From Johnsonella ignava ATCC 51276 (GTDB lineage: Bacteria; Bacillota; Clostridia; Lachnospirales; Lachnospiraceae): 64,000 nucleotides of DNA. The notes beneath the pieces were generated by a model, which saw only the letters and a program-made list of their open reading frames with translations, did not search any database and was not told the DNA's origin. Shown piece by piece: positions 35,490-43,855 of the stretch. The DNA is taken from NCBI RefSeq assembly GCF_000235445.1, contig NZ_JH378830.1, positions 376,933-440,932 on the forward strand. Reading direction: 5' to 3'. The first letter of the stretch is position 1. Each line of letters starts with the position of its first letter. Both the position numbers and the translations under genes were made by a program.

Positions 35490-36365
35490 TTATACCGTCA
35501 TTTTCATAACTGAAGGTATACATTCTATAGTATCTCTTGCAAGCACCCCATGTTCACCGTATTTTTTTTCTGCCTCAGTACCTGCAAGCCCATGTATATA
35601 TACACCCAGTGCCGCAGCCATTACTATATCAAGTCCTACACAAAAAAGACCTGCTATAATACCTGTAAGCACATCACCGCTTCCTGCCTTTGCAAGTGCG
35701 GGAGTCCCTGACATATTTTTATATATATGTGCATCATATGAAACAGTCAGTGTATTGTGCAGTTTTAATACAGTATTAACATTATTATTTAGTGAATAAC
35801 TGAGAGCACTTTTATAAGGCTCCTCTATAATTTGTCCGGTCGGAGTGCCTGTAAGTCTTGACATTTCCTTAGGATGAGGAGTTATTACAATATCCTTATG
35901 TAAATACTGCAATAAATCTGTATTGGCTCCTATACAATTTAAAGCATCCGCATCAACTACAATAGGTATAGCTTTATGCATTAAAGCTTGTTTTACAAGT
36001 GTATATACATAATCCTCAGTACCAAGTCCCGGCCCTGTTACTGCGATATCTGCCCATGACAACATACTGTTGATTTTAATTATAAAATTTTTATAATTAT
36101 CAGAAAAGTCATCTTTATCATATGATGAAATAATAGCCTCGGGAAGCATGCTCTGCAATATCTGTCGATTGCTTTCATGTGTAAATATATTTACAAGACC
36201 TGCTCCGGTTCTGTAGGCTGCATATGCTGACAGATAAGCAGCTCCGCTCATACCTTTTGAGCCTGCTATAATAAGCAGCTTTTTAAAGCTTCCTTTATTT
36301 GAATCTTTTTTTCTTTTAGGAATCATATTTAAAGCTTCAGGCTTTAAAATCTTACAGTCATACAT
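35490..36365 (-). CDS. nnrD: ADP/ATP-dependent NAD(P)H-hydrate dehydratase
   Basis: Repairs hydrated NAD(P)H. 291 residues forming the carbohydrate-kinase-like domain of YjeF C-terminal type: KLLIIAGSKGMSGAAYLSAYAAYRTGAGLV, VTGPGLGTEDY, VDADALNCIG, ITPHPKEMSRLTG, and the ATP site KAGSGDVLTGIIAGL. The epimerase (NnrE) domain often fused at the N-terminus is absent and not seen elsewhere in the window. AAGGAG precedes the ATG. It stands between rex and alr. Confidence 0.94.
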   Translation of the reverse strand: MYDCKILKPEALNMIPKRKKDSNKGSFKKLLIIAGSKGMSGAAYLSAYAAYRTGAGLVNIFTHESNRQILQSMLPEAIISSYDKDDFSDNYKNFIIKINSMLSWADIAVTGPGLGTEDYVYTLVKQALMHKAIPIVVDADALNCIGANTDLLQYLHKDIVITPHPKEMSRLTGTPTGQIIEEPYKSALSYSLNNNVNTVLKLHNTLTVSYDAHIYKNMSGTPALAKAGSGDVLTGIIAGLFCVGLDIVMAAALGVYIHGLAGTEAEKKYGEHGVLARDTIECIPSVMKMTV

Positions 36366-36499
36366 GACTTTTTCTCCTTAAATATATCAAATGTATCGCA
36401 TAGACAAATATAAACATCATTTTAAACATAACAGATGCTTAAAGCTGCATAAGGTGATTTATATTGCGTACATTTATGTTTTTAACAGAATATTAAATT

Positions 36500-36548
36500 A
36501 AATAATAAAAATGCCCGGCTGCGGAAATATCTTATCCGCACCCCGGCA
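36500..36548 (-). terminator. terminator of rex
   Basis: On the minus strand TGCCGGGGTGCGGA pairs with TCCGCAGCCGGGCA (one mismatch) and runs into TTTTTATTATT. A strong GC stem right after the rex stop. Confidence 0.9.
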
Positions 36549-36568
36549 CCTGCAGAGTGTTGAAATTT

Positions 36569-37207
36569 TTATTGATTTTCAGTAAGACTGCTTACCCTGT
36601 ACGAAAGCTTCATAAGAAAATCTGAAAGATGGACATTTTCGACTATAACATCTTCCGGCACTTCAAGATCCGTATGTGCAAAATTCAGTATCGCCTTTAT
36701 TCCTGCGTTTACAAGTCTTTTTGCCACCGCAATCGCCTCATTTTTAGGTATACTTAAAACAGCTATCTGAATCTGATGTTTTGATATATAATCCTCAAGC
36801 GTATCAAGGTGGTAGATCTTTACTTTCCTGATTTCCTTTCCTATAAGCTGGGGTTTTACATCAAACATCGCTTTAATTACGAACCCCCTCTTTTCAAAAT
36901 TAGTATAATTTGTAAGTGCATTTCCCAGATTTCCGGCACCAATCACTATAAGATTGTGCTGTCTGTCAATACCAAGTATCTTTCCTATCTCATTGTAAAG
37001 ATACTTTACATTATATCCATAACCCTGCTGACCGAAGCCGCCGAAATTATTTAAGTCCTGCCTTATCTGAGAGGCAGTTACTTTCATTCTGACACTGAGC
37101 TCCTTTGATGAGATGCGTTCTATGCCTTCCTCACTTATCTCACCTAGATATCTGTAATATCTTGGGAGCCTCGCAATAACCGCCTTTGAAATTCTTTTAT
37201 CTTCCAT
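36569..37207 (-). CDS. rex: redox-sensing transcriptional repressor Rex
   Basis: NADH/NAD+-sensing repressor of fermentation and redox genes. 212 residues. An N-terminal winged helix (KAVIARLPRYYRYLGEISEEGIERISSKELSVRMKVTASQIRQDLNNFGGFGQQGYGYNV) precedes a Rossmann domain (NLIVIGAGNLGNALTNY) and the family end ILNFAHTDLEVPEDVIVENVHLSDFLMKLSY. The ATG at 37207 follows AGGAGATATT; an ATG 33 bp earlier has that site in its reading frame. Its own promoter contains TTGTTTATTAACG, partly like a Rex operator, so self-control is possible. Confidence 0.97.
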   Translation of the reverse strand: MEDKRISKAVIARLPRYYRYLGEISEEGIERISSKELSVRMKVTASQIRQDLNNFGGFGQQGYGYNVKYLYNEIGKILGIDRQHNLIVIGAGNLGNALTNYTNFEKRGFVIKAMFDVKPQLIGKEIRKVKIYHLDTLEDYISKHQIQIAVLSIPKNEAIAVAKRLVNAGIKAILNFAHTDLEVPEDVIVENVHLSDFLMKLSYRVSSLTENQ

Positions 37208-37248
37208 TAAAATATCTCCTGTTGTTAAGAATTCTACCAACTTGTAGT

Positions 37249-37277
37249 AGTATAGCGTTAATAAACAATATTGTCAA
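37249..37277 (-). promoter_or_regulatory. promoter of rex
   Basis: On the minus strand TTGACA (37272-37277), a 17-bp spacer and TATACT (37249-37254): near-consensus. The spacer holds TTGTTTATTAACGC, a partial match to the Rex operator form TTGTTAA-n-TTAACAA. Confidence 0.85.
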
Positions 37278-37466
37278 TACATTTTATGTATTTTTATTCA
37301 TTTTTATTGTAATAAGAAATTATAATACAGGACTTTAAAACATTGTGTCATACTTCACAAATATAAATATTACTTAAATAATGAAAATGCAATAAACCGG
37401 GCATACAATCAAATAACTATTTAAATATTTTCAAAAATCTGAAAGTTAAAGTAAATTCATGTTTTT

Positions 37467-37889
37467 TTATGATTCTGTTTCACCGCTTTCTAAACCTGCC
37501 TTGTCAAATTCATATTTGACTGCCGCTTTTGCCCTCTTAACCGCTTCTTCATCAATATCCTTATTTGATTTAAATTTATTTACAAACTCAGGCACAAGAT
37601 CTATTATCTTTGAAAGCGCATCCTGATTTCTTACATTTACAAGCCTTGATCTGCCGTTTTGTATTATTAAAATTGCGGCAGGACTCATTTTTGCGTTCAT
37701 ACCGCCTCCACCGCTGTATTGTGCATTTTTTTCAAATCCGCCTGCTGCCATACCGCAGGTTACATCTACAAGCGGCAGAATTATAGTATCATCAATTTTT
37801 ATAGGCTCCCCTACAACAGTCTTGGTATTTATAAATAACTCCATTCCGTCAAACAGTGAACTTATTGAAGATATTAATTTTTCATCCAT
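37467..37889 (-). CDS. ytfJ: GerW (YtfJ)-family sporulation protein
   Basis: A 140-residue cytoplasmic protein of the GerW/YtfJ family, needed for germination in Bacillus and widespread in spore-forming Clostridia. Signature regions: SSLFDGMELFINTKTVVGEPIKIDDTIILPLVDVTCGMAAGGFE and a glycine-rich loop followed by MSPAAILIIQNGRSRLVNV. GGAGGTTTGGTC precedes the ATG at 37889. It lies downstream of a DUF2953 gene, as ytfI-ytfJ in Bacillus. Its presence suggests the organism or a recent ancestor forms spores, though relatives that do not sporulate can keep it. Confidence 0.92.
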   Translation of the reverse strand: MDEKLISSISSLFDGMELFINTKTVVGEPIKIDDTIILPLVDVTCGMAAGGFEKNAQYSGGGGMNAKMSPAAILIIQNGRSRLVNVRNQDALSKIIDLVPEFVNKFKSNKDIDEEAVKRAKAAVKYEFDKAGLESGETES

Positions 37890-37915
37890 GACCAAACCTC
37901 CGTTTAAATATAATT

Positions 37916-38845
37916 TTATAAAAATTTCTTAAGCAATTTCTTTACATCCCGGTCAAAATAAAGCCTTGATATCACACCGAGTATAACACGTATACTTACC
38001 CTGCCTTTCAGCCTTGTATCAGTTTCTATAATACTTTCATCAAAGACCGGTATTACATCAAATTTATTTTTATATAAAGGTATACAAAGTGCTGTATATC
38101 TAAGTATGTTCCCGGTAGAGTAAGGATCTCCCGTACCGAATTTTATATAGCCGTTTATACTTATGGGAAGACAATGGGCTGATATTTTTAAAAACCCGTT
38201 GAATATTTTTTTTACCGCTCTACGGAGTGATTGATCACTTAATAATCTTAAAAACTTCTTTTTTGCCTTTTTACTGCCGTTTGCAAGCCTTATTAATTGC
38301 TTTTTGACCTTCTTATACAAGGCAGTAAGCCTGTTTTTAAGCTTTCTGTATATCCTGCTGGGTGAAAATATATATTTTATTTTATAAAACAATGAAATCC
38401 GTTTGCTGCCCGGTATCTTCTTTTTGATTTGTTTTTCTCGAATAACTTTTTTGTCTGCTTTATTTTTCTCTAATACGCATTTATTATTTTCGGTCTTTTC
38501 TAAGGTGGAGCTAGTAAGTATTCTGCTATCTTCATTAGTTTTAACAGCTTTATCCGATTTATTTGTCTTATCCCTGTCAGAGATAAAAGATTTATTTTTT
38601 CTTTTTAAAATTCCAATACCACATACCTTAAAAACTGCTCCGTCCGCAGTGCTGTACTCTATATGTATAAAATGCACAAGCCAGCTTACACATATATAAC
38701 AGTCAGCCCTGTCTGTATATTTAAAATTTATTTTATACCTTACAGGCACTGAAAGAATCAAGAATATTACTAAGATAAAAAGCAGTATTAAAAATAGGAG
38801 AACTATACCTATTGCCTTTAAAATACCCCATAATATCAAAAGCAT
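37916..38845 (-). CDS. DUF2953 domain membrane protein
   Basis: A 309-residue protein with one N-terminal membrane span (IVLLFLILLFILVIFLILSVPV) and a strongly basic middle region (residues 95-205, Lys-rich). The beginning VRYKINFKYTDRADCYICVSWLVHFIHIEYS and the end GYIKFGTGDPYSTGNILRYTALCIPLYKNKFDVIPVFDESIIETDTRLKGRVSIRVI are the DUF2953 core. The family commonly sits beside YtfJ. Role unknown. AGGAGGAGAT precedes the ATG. Confidence 0.85.
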   Translation of the reverse strand: MLLILWGILKAIGIVLLFLILLFILVIFLILSVPVRYKINFKYTDRADCYICVSWLVHFIHIEYSTADGAVFKVCGIGILKRKNKSFISDRDKTNKSDKAVKTNEDSRILTSSTLEKTENNKCVLEKNKADKKVIREKQIKKKIPGSKRISLFYKIKYIFSPSRIYRKLKNRLTALYKKVKKQLIRLANGSKKAKKKFLRLLSDQSLRRAVKKIFNGFLKISAHCLPISINGYIKFGTGDPYSTGNILRYTALCIPLYKNKFDVIPVFDESIIETDTRLKGRVSIRVILGVISRLYFDRDVKKLLKKFL

Positions 38846-38881
38846 ATCTCCTCCTCAAATATAGTATGGATTATAATGTAA

Positions 38882-39199
38882 TTATACTATATATTTTTTT
38901 ATATCAAAACCTCCTGTTTTATTATAGACCTCATAAATTATACTGCCGGCAAGTCTAAAGGCATCCATTCTGCCACAGGCAATACCTATAATTATCACAT
39001 TATCTTTTTTGGTATAATTTCTCAAAAAAAATATGCTGTGCACTATTGTGAGAATACCTTTATTTTTATTAGAATCGTTATTTTCAATTATAATTAAATA
39101 AGCAAAAAGTACACTTTTATTCCTTTTAATATTTTTTATAATATTTTTTCTTTCAGGTTGTGCTTCTTTTGAAATATATAAATTCTTATACCATCTCAT
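38882..39199 (-). CDS. small hypothetical protein
   Basis: A 105-residue protein with a good ribosome site (TGGAGAATATCT). The sequence is Lys/Asn/Ile-rich; the C-terminal half (VIIIGIACGRMDAFRLAGSIIYEVYNKTGGFDIKKYI) has a Gly-Cys-Gly-x-x-Asp-Ala pattern that looks conserved, and FAYLIIIENN with TIVHSIFFL are hydrophobic strands. No signal peptide or family recognised. It lies between the CinA-like gene and the DUF2953 gene on the same strand. Confidence 0.6.
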   Translation of the reverse strand: MRWYKNLYISKEAQPERKNIIKNIKRNKSVLFAYLIIIENNDSNKNKGILTIVHSIFFLRNYTKKDNVIIIGIACGRMDAFRLAGSIIYEVYNKTGGFDIKKYIV

Positions 39200-39237
39200 A
39201 GATATTCTCCATATTTTATATTAAAAGCAAAATATCA

Positions 39238-39257
39238 CAGTATAAATTTTTATACTG
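39238..39257 (-). terminator. probable terminator after the CinA-like gene
   Basis: CAGTATAAA and TTTATACTG pair tightly; on the minus strand the stem is followed by TGATATTTTGCTTTT. It ends the rpoZ-rimO-pgsA-cinA unit. Confidence 0.5.
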
Positions 39258-39288
39258 CTGCAAAATAAATATACATAATTGAATTTCA

Positions 39289-40017
39289 CTATATATGTTC
39301 TTCAAGATATTTTAAAAGCATATTTAAAGCAGCTTCAACTGACTGTTCTCTTACCTGTCTGCGATTTCCGGAAAAATGAAATTCCTCAGAAATTACCTTG
39401 CCTTTTACATATAAGCCTATGTAAACAAGTCCAACCGGTTTTTCATCAGTACCTCCGTCAGGTCCTGCAATACCGGTTATTGAAAGCGAAACATCACTGT
39501 CTGAATTAAATGCTATCCCTTCAGCCATTTCCTTTGCAGTCTGTTTGCTTACCGCACCATATTTTTTCAGAGTTGACTTACTTACATCAAGCCTTTTTCT
39601 CTTGGATTTATTAGTGTAGGTTACAATACCTTCTTTAAATACTTCAGAAACCCCAGGAACATTTATAAGCCTTGCTGAAAGGAGTCCTCCTGTACAGGAT
39701 TCCGCAGTTGAGATGCTAAGTTCATGTTTTTCAAGCAGTTTAACAATTGTTTTTTCAAGGCTTATACTATTTTTTTCATTTAACTGTATATCGGAAAATC
39801 TTGATTTGATATTCCTGCTTACAGGCTTTATTATAGCTTTTGCTTCATCTTCAGTATCTGCCGAGGCACAAATTACAATATGAGTCTCATTATCTTTTGA
39901 TATAAATTTTATATCTACATCTTCATTTTCCGTAAGATCACCGACAATATTTATAGCTTCATGCTCGGATACTCCGTAAAGCTTAATTATTTTCTGCCTT
40001 TTGACCATATCTCCCAT
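39289..40017 (-). CDS. CinA-like protein: KH-type linker domain plus amidohydrolase domain, no MoCF domain
   Basis: A 242-residue relative of competence-damage protein CinA. The last 160 residues are the complete nicotinamide-nucleotide amidohydrolase domain: LLEKHELSISTAESCTGGLLSARLINVPG, GIVTYTNKSKRK, and SITGIAGPDGGTDEKPVGLVYIGL. The first 70 (IKLYGVSEHEAINIVGDLTENEDVDIKFISKDNETHIVI) match the KH-like middle domain of CinA. The N-terminal MoCF (MoaB-like) domain, about 170 residues, is missing, and the upstream sequence codes for pgsA in full. It therefore looks like a natural short form. GGAGGCATGTA supplies the ribosome site inside pgsA. Confidence 0.9.
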   Translation of the reverse strand: MGDMVKRQKIIKLYGVSEHEAINIVGDLTENEDVDIKFISKDNETHIVICASADTEDEAKAIIKPVSRNIKSRFSDIQLNEKNSISLEKTIVKLLEKHELSISTAESCTGGLLSARLINVPGVSEVFKEGIVTYTNKSKRKRLDVSKSTLKKYGAVSKQTAKEMAEGIAFNSDSDVSLSITGIAGPDGGTDEKPVGLVYIGLYVKGKVISEEFHFSGNRRQVREQSVEAALNMLLKYLEEHI

Positions 40018-40559
40018 TACATGCCTCCTTTACTTAAAACCTTATAATTTTTAACTATATAATCAATTAATGATATTATAGTAAGTGCAAGCATCACATA
40101 TATCATTATATTTGTAAAGTTTGATAATGTATCAATGTCCATTATTAAAAGACATATACAAAGCATTTGTGATACCGTCTTTATCTTTCCCCAAATACCT
40201 GCGGCTATAACAATTCCCGAGTCTGAGGCTACAAGTCTGAAACCGCTTATTATAAATTCTCTCGATATTATTACTGTAACTATTATTGCATCTATACGTT
40301 TAAGCTGTATAAGGCATATAAGTGCTGAACATACAAGAAGTTTGTCCGCAAGAGGGTCCATAAATTTCCCGAAATTTGTTATAAGATTATATTTTCTGGC
40401 AATAATCCCGTCAAGTGTATCAGTAAGTGCGGCAATTATAAAAATTGTAAGTGCGGCAACTCTAAATCCTGCATCTTCTCCTTCCTTATACATTAAAAAA
40501 AATATAAAGAAAGGGATCATTATAACCCTTAATACAGTAAGCTTATTAGGCAGATTCAT
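40017..40559 (-). CDS. pgsA: CDP-diacylglycerol-glycerol-3-phosphate 3-phosphatidyltransferase
   Basis: Makes phosphatidylglycerol phosphate, the first committed step to phosphatidylglycerol. 180 residues with about five spans. The CDP-alcohol phosphotransferase motif D-x2-DG-x2-AR-x8-G-x3-D-x3-D is seen in DTLDGIIARKYNLITNFGKFMDPLADK. AGGAGAGATATC precedes the ATG. It overlaps rimO upstream by ATGA and the CinA-like gene downstream by one base, an operon order common in Clostridia. Confidence 0.96.
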   Translation of the reverse strand: MNLPNKLTVLRVIMIPFFIFFLMYKEGEDAGFRVAALTIFIIAALTDTLDGIIARKYNLITNFGKFMDPLADKLLVCSALICLIQLKRIDAIIVTVIISREFIISGFRLVASDSGIVIAAGIWGKIKTVSQMLCICLLIMDIDTLSNFTNIMIYVMLALTIISLIDYIVKNYKVLSKGGM

Positions 40560-41887
40560 GATATCTCTCCTATAAGATCATATTCTGACGCTCCGGTAAT
40601 TCTAGCCTTAACAAAATCACCATTCATATATACAGCTTTTGAATTTATAAAAATATATCCGTCAACACCGGGGGTATCCATATATGTTCTTCCTACATAC
40701 ACATCCTCATCAATAAGCCTTCCTTCAATTAAAACATCAAGTTCGGAATCTATAAGGCTTTTTAAGTGTTTTTTTGATATATCCATCTGAAGCTTCATTA
40801 TCTTCTTTTTCCTTGACTCTTTTATATTATCATCAACCTGATTATCAAAATCCGCAGCAGGAGTACCTTCCTCCATACTATAACAAAAAACACCAAGTCT
40901 TTCAAATTTCATTTTTTTAACAAAGCTTATAAGCTCCTTGATATCTTCGTCTTCTTCACCCGGAAATCCTGTTATCAGTGTAGTTCTAAGGATTATATCA
41001 GGCATTGCTTTTCTAAGTCTGTTAATTATATTTACAAGATCTTTGCGGCTGGTCTTTCTGCCCATACGTCTTAATATTTTATCGGATGAATGTTGTATAG
41101 GTATATCAAGATACCTGCATACCTTTTTTTCAGTTGTCATAACATCTATAAGCTCATCATCAATCTCCTCGGGATAACAGTAGAGTATCCTTATCCATCT
41201 GAAACCTTCAATTGCACATAATTCTTTTAGAAGTTTAGGCAGAGCCTTATATCCGTAGATATCTTTACCGTAGACGGTAGTTTCCTGTGCTACAAGTATA
41301 AGTTCCTTTATTCCGTCATTTGCAAGCTGTCTTGCTTCATCAAGCAAAAGCTCTATGGGATAACTTCTGTAATTTCCTCTTAAAGACGGTATTATACAAT
41401 AGGTACAGTGCTTATCACAACCTTCGGCTATTTTAAGATAGGCATAACATCCGCCGGTAGAATGATACCTTTTTTTTGAAAGCGCAGGAAGTCTGTTAAG
41501 ATCGAGAAATTCATCAATTTTAGCTGAATGGATTTTTGAAAAAATACTATCTATCACTTCAGCTATTTTGTCATAACTGCTTGTTCCTAAAAGTGCATCA
41601 ACTTCAGGTATTTCTTCCTTTATTTCATCCTGGTACCTCTGTGCCATACATCCTGTTACTATAAGTGCTTTAAGTTTTCCTTCTCTTTTAAGTTTTGCCG
41701 TTTCAAGTATGGCTTCCACACTTTCCTGTTTTGCATCAAGTATAAAACAGCAGGTATTAACTATTATAATATCTGCTTCCTTTTCATCATCAGTATAGGT
41801 ATACCCTCTTTCAGCCACAAGCCCGAGCATATGCTCCGAATCCACCAGGTTTTTATCACAGCCTAAGGATATAAGACAAATTTTCAT
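40556..41887 (-). CDS. rimO: ribosomal protein S12 methylthiotransferase RimO
   Basis: Radical-SAM enzyme that adds a methylthio group to Asp of ribosomal protein S12. 443 residues: N-terminal UPF0004 domain with SLGCDKNLVDSEHMLG and VNTCCFI (cluster Cys residues), the radical-SAM CxxxCxxC in CDKHCTYC followed by IIPSLRGNYRS, and a C-terminal TRAM domain. The combination LGCDKNLVDSE is specific to RimO rather than MiaB. It overlaps pgsA and follows rpoZ directly. Confidence 0.97.
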   Translation of the reverse strand: MKICLISLGCDKNLVDSEHMLGLVAERGYTYTDDEKEADIIIVNTCCFILDAKQESVEAILETAKLKREGKLKALIVTGCMAQRYQDEIKEEIPEVDALLGTSSYDKIAEVIDSIFSKIHSAKIDEFLDLNRLPALSKKRYHSTGGCYAYLKIAEGCDKHCTYCIIPSLRGNYRSYPIELLLDEARQLANDGIKELILVAQETTVYGKDIYGYKALPKLLKELCAIEGFRWIRILYCYPEEIDDELIDVMTTEKKVCRYLDIPIQHSSDKILRRMGRKTSRKDLVNIINRLRKAMPDIILRTTLITGFPGEEDEDIKELISFVKKMKFERLGVFCYSMEEGTPAADFDNQVDDNIKESRKKKIMKLQMDISKKHLKSLIDSELDVLIEGRLIDEDVYVGRTYMDTPGVDGYIFINSKAVYMNGDFVKARITGASEYDLIGEIS

Positions 41888-42163
41888 TTACTGCCCTTCA
41901 TCTGCAATATTTTTATCATCAGCACTGTCTTCAGACTTTTCAATGTCGCCCTCAGCGACTATCTTCACTCTCTGTTTATATAAATCATCAATTGCAATAG
42001 AAAGCGGCTTTTTATAAAGAAGCATTTTTGTAGCTATAAGCTGCCTTGCTCTTTTCGCAGTTGCCATTACTATCGAATACCTGCTTTGTACAACAGGTTC
42101 TTCTCCGGGCATGCCGCCGCTGTTTACAACCTCTATTAAATCACTGTATGACGGATGTAACAT
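41888..42163 (-). CDS. rpoZ: DNA-directed RNA polymerase omega subunit
   Basis: A 91-residue small subunit that assists RNA polymerase assembly. It carries the family core SRYSIVMATAKRARQLI with KPLSIAIDDLYKQRVKI. The N-terminal 30 residues (MLHPSYSDLIEVV) are typical of clostridial forms. A short acidic tail follows. The ATG at 42163 is preceded by AAGGAGGAAAT; the frame is open 30 bp further but that part contains the ribosome site. It begins a rpoZ-rimO-pgsA-cinA unit. Confidence 0.93.
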   Translation of the reverse strand: MLHPSYSDLIEVVNSGGMPGEEPVVQSRYSIVMATAKRARQLIATKMLLYKKPLSIAIDDLYKQRVKIVAEGDIEKSEDSADDKNIADEGQ

Positions 42164-42305
42164 ATATTTCCTCCTTAAAGGACCGGCTTTCACCGGTTTT
42201 TATTTTATATAAATCTTTATATTGACATGCAGCACGCCTGTAGTTTTTAAAATTAAAATATAATTTATCGAAATTTTTCATTTAAAAACTTTTACAGCTG
42301 CTGCC

Positions 42306-42324
42306 AATGGTTATTGTAACCATT
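42306..42324. repeat. 19-bp palindrome between gmk and rpoZ
   Basis: AATGGTTA and TAACCATT with TTG between. No T tract follows; it may be an operator or a short RNA stem in the gmk-rpoZ interval. An adjacent CAGCTGCTGCC echoes the stem found upstream of gmk. Confidence 0.4.
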
Positions 42325-42390
42325 CGCATTAACTTAGTCAAGTCAAACTGAAATCTCATTATAAAAGCATAGGGCAATAGTGCATTCGAA

Positions 42391-43008
42391 TTAAAATTTA
42401 TTTAATCCTCTTTCCAGTTCATCTATAAAATCTAAATTTCTATTTACTGCCATATTTTCGCACTCAACAAGGTTATTAAGACTCTCTACAGCTTTTTCAA
42501 GGGTATCATTTATAATAATATAATCATAATCCTTTATAAAAAAACTTTCATCTGCAGCACGTCTGAGTCTTTTTGTTATTTCCTCACCATCTTCCGTACT
42601 ACGATTTTTGAGTCTTTGTTCAAGAATTTCTGCACTTGGAGGTGCTATAAATACCATAAGTGCATCTTCAAATCTTTCTTTTATCTTAGCAGCCCCCTGT
42701 ATTTCTATCTCAAGTATTACATTTTTTCCGCTATTAAGCTGTTTAACAACATACTCTCCCGGAGTTCCGTAATAATTGTCTACGTAGAGAGCATACTCTA
42801 TAAAATCACCGTTTTTAATTTTTTTTTCAAAGTCATCCCTGCTTATAAAAAAATATTCTCTGCCATCCGTCTCCCCATATCTGGGTTTTCTTGTAGTAGC
42901 AGATATGGAAAGACTATAATTATCATATTTTTCTATAAGTTTACTTATTATAGTCCCCTTTCCGGAACCTGAAAATCCGGAAATTACAATTAAAGTACCT
43001 TTTTTCAT
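42391..43008 (-). CDS. gmk: guanylate kinase
   Basis: Phosphorylates GMP to GDP. 205 residues: P-loop GFSGSGKGTI near residues 11-20, SATTRKPRYGETDGREYFF (GMP site), FIEYALYVDNYYGTPGEYV, and the lid region LKNRSTEDGEEITKRL. Standard length. It lies upstream of rpoZ, the usual gmk-rpoZ pairing of Firmicutes, with a 230-bp interval holding a palindrome. Start ATG with weak A-rich leader. Confidence 0.97.
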   Translation of the reverse strand: MKKGTLIVISGFSGSGKGTIISKLIEKYDNYSLSISATTRKPRYGETDGREYFFISRDDFEKKIKNGDFIEYALYVDNYYGTPGEYVVKQLNSGKNVILEIEIQGAAKIKERFEDALMVFIAPPSAEILEQRLKNRSTEDGEEITKRLRRAADESFFIKDYDYIIINDTLEKAVESLNNLVECENMAVNRNLDFIDELERGLNKF

Positions 43009-43061
43009 AAAATATAATATAAAATCCTCATTTAAATTTATTAAAATCTCACTTTAAATAC

Positions 43062-43122
43062 AAGCTGTTTAAACAGCTTTACAGCTGCCTGTAGGTACAA
43101 TACCTACGGGCAGCTGTAAAGC
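43062..43122 (-). repeat. very stable 22-bp hairpin plus overlapping 18-bp palindrome after the lipoprotein gene
   Basis: GCTTTACAGCTGCC (43076-43089) and GGCAGCTGTAAAGC (43109-43122) are exact inverted copies; one wobble and GTAGGTA/TACCTAC extend the stem to 22 pairs with a 3-base loop. It starts one base after the lipoprotein stop. AAGCTGTTTAAACAGCTT (43062-43079) is a separate perfect palindrome that shares bases with the main stem. Likely ends the lipoprotein mRNA, although no T run follows. Confidence 0.75.
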
Positions 43123-43123
43123 A

Positions 43124-43711
43124 CTATTTTATATCACTTATAATTCTGTTAAAATCCGCTCTTTCAAGCTCATCAGAACTTAGTGAATATGCAAAATCAT
43201 CAATTGTCCATATAGCAAGCTTAGGATCTTTTTCATCATCACCTTTAAAAGTAACCTTTGTGGTTCCTACATTGGCATCCCCGACATTGGTATATTTACT
43301 ATAATCACCGCTTATATCACCGTCTGTCGACTCATCGTAAACACCTTTTCTTATAATAATCTCATGGTCGCCCTTATGATAAACAACCTCAATCATATCA
43401 CCCTGAATTGCCAGTATTTTAATATCATCATAACCCTCTATTTTTTCAGGAAGCTTAAGATCAAAGCCTACAATCTCCTGTGCCTCATTCATATCTTTAC
43501 ACTGTACAAGAGGATTTGGTTCTGAAACATTATTTTGTGAAGCCTGATCTGCTTCATTTTTTGAGTCAGAAGATATATTGCTGCCTGTATCAGATTTTTT
43601 TGATGAATCTGAACATGAAACTGAAAATATGGCAGCAGCAAATATACAGGATAAAAAAACCGGCTTAATAAATCTCTTTTTAAATTTTGTTCTTAAATGA
43701 TTTTTTGCCAT
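43124..43711 (-). CDS. lipoprotein of unknown function (DUF4367-like C-terminus)
   Basis: A 195-residue protein with a signal peptide ending in a lipobox (IFSVSC, Cys near residue 33). A Ser/Asp/Asn-rich linker (residues 35-65) is followed by a folded domain: NPLVQCKDMNEAQEIVGFDLKLPEKIEGY, IKILAIQGDMIEVVYHKGDHEIIIRKG, and ends YSLSSDELERADFNRIISDI. The pattern 'A..I.GF....P' followed by a 'Y..G...I.IRK' strand recalls DUF4367-type domains, which often sense or protect the envelope. Partner unknown. It is followed by the very stable hairpin noted separately. Confidence 0.75.
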   Translation of the reverse strand: MAKNHLRTKFKKRFIKPVFLSCIFAAAIFSVSCSDSSKKSDTGSNISSDSKNEADQASQNNVSEPNPLVQCKDMNEAQEIVGFDLKLPEKIEGYDDIKILAIQGDMIEVVYHKGDHEIIIRKGVYDESTDGDISGDYSKYTNVGDANVGTTKVTFKGDDEKDPKLAIWTIDDFAYSLSSDELERADFNRIISDIK

Positions 43712-43855
43712 AAAATATAACTCTTTCTTAAAATAAATAAAATAGCTTTTTGCAAAATAGATAAATTAATAATTTTAACACTTTTTTATAAATAAGATGA
43801 TTAAAATTTATACAACCTTATGTAACCGAGTCTATGTTAAGCAAGCTTTAATATT

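Noticed and set aside
37400..37466. Further terminator after the GerW gene
   Set aside because: Only short AT-rich stems were seen; none with a convincing stem and T tract.
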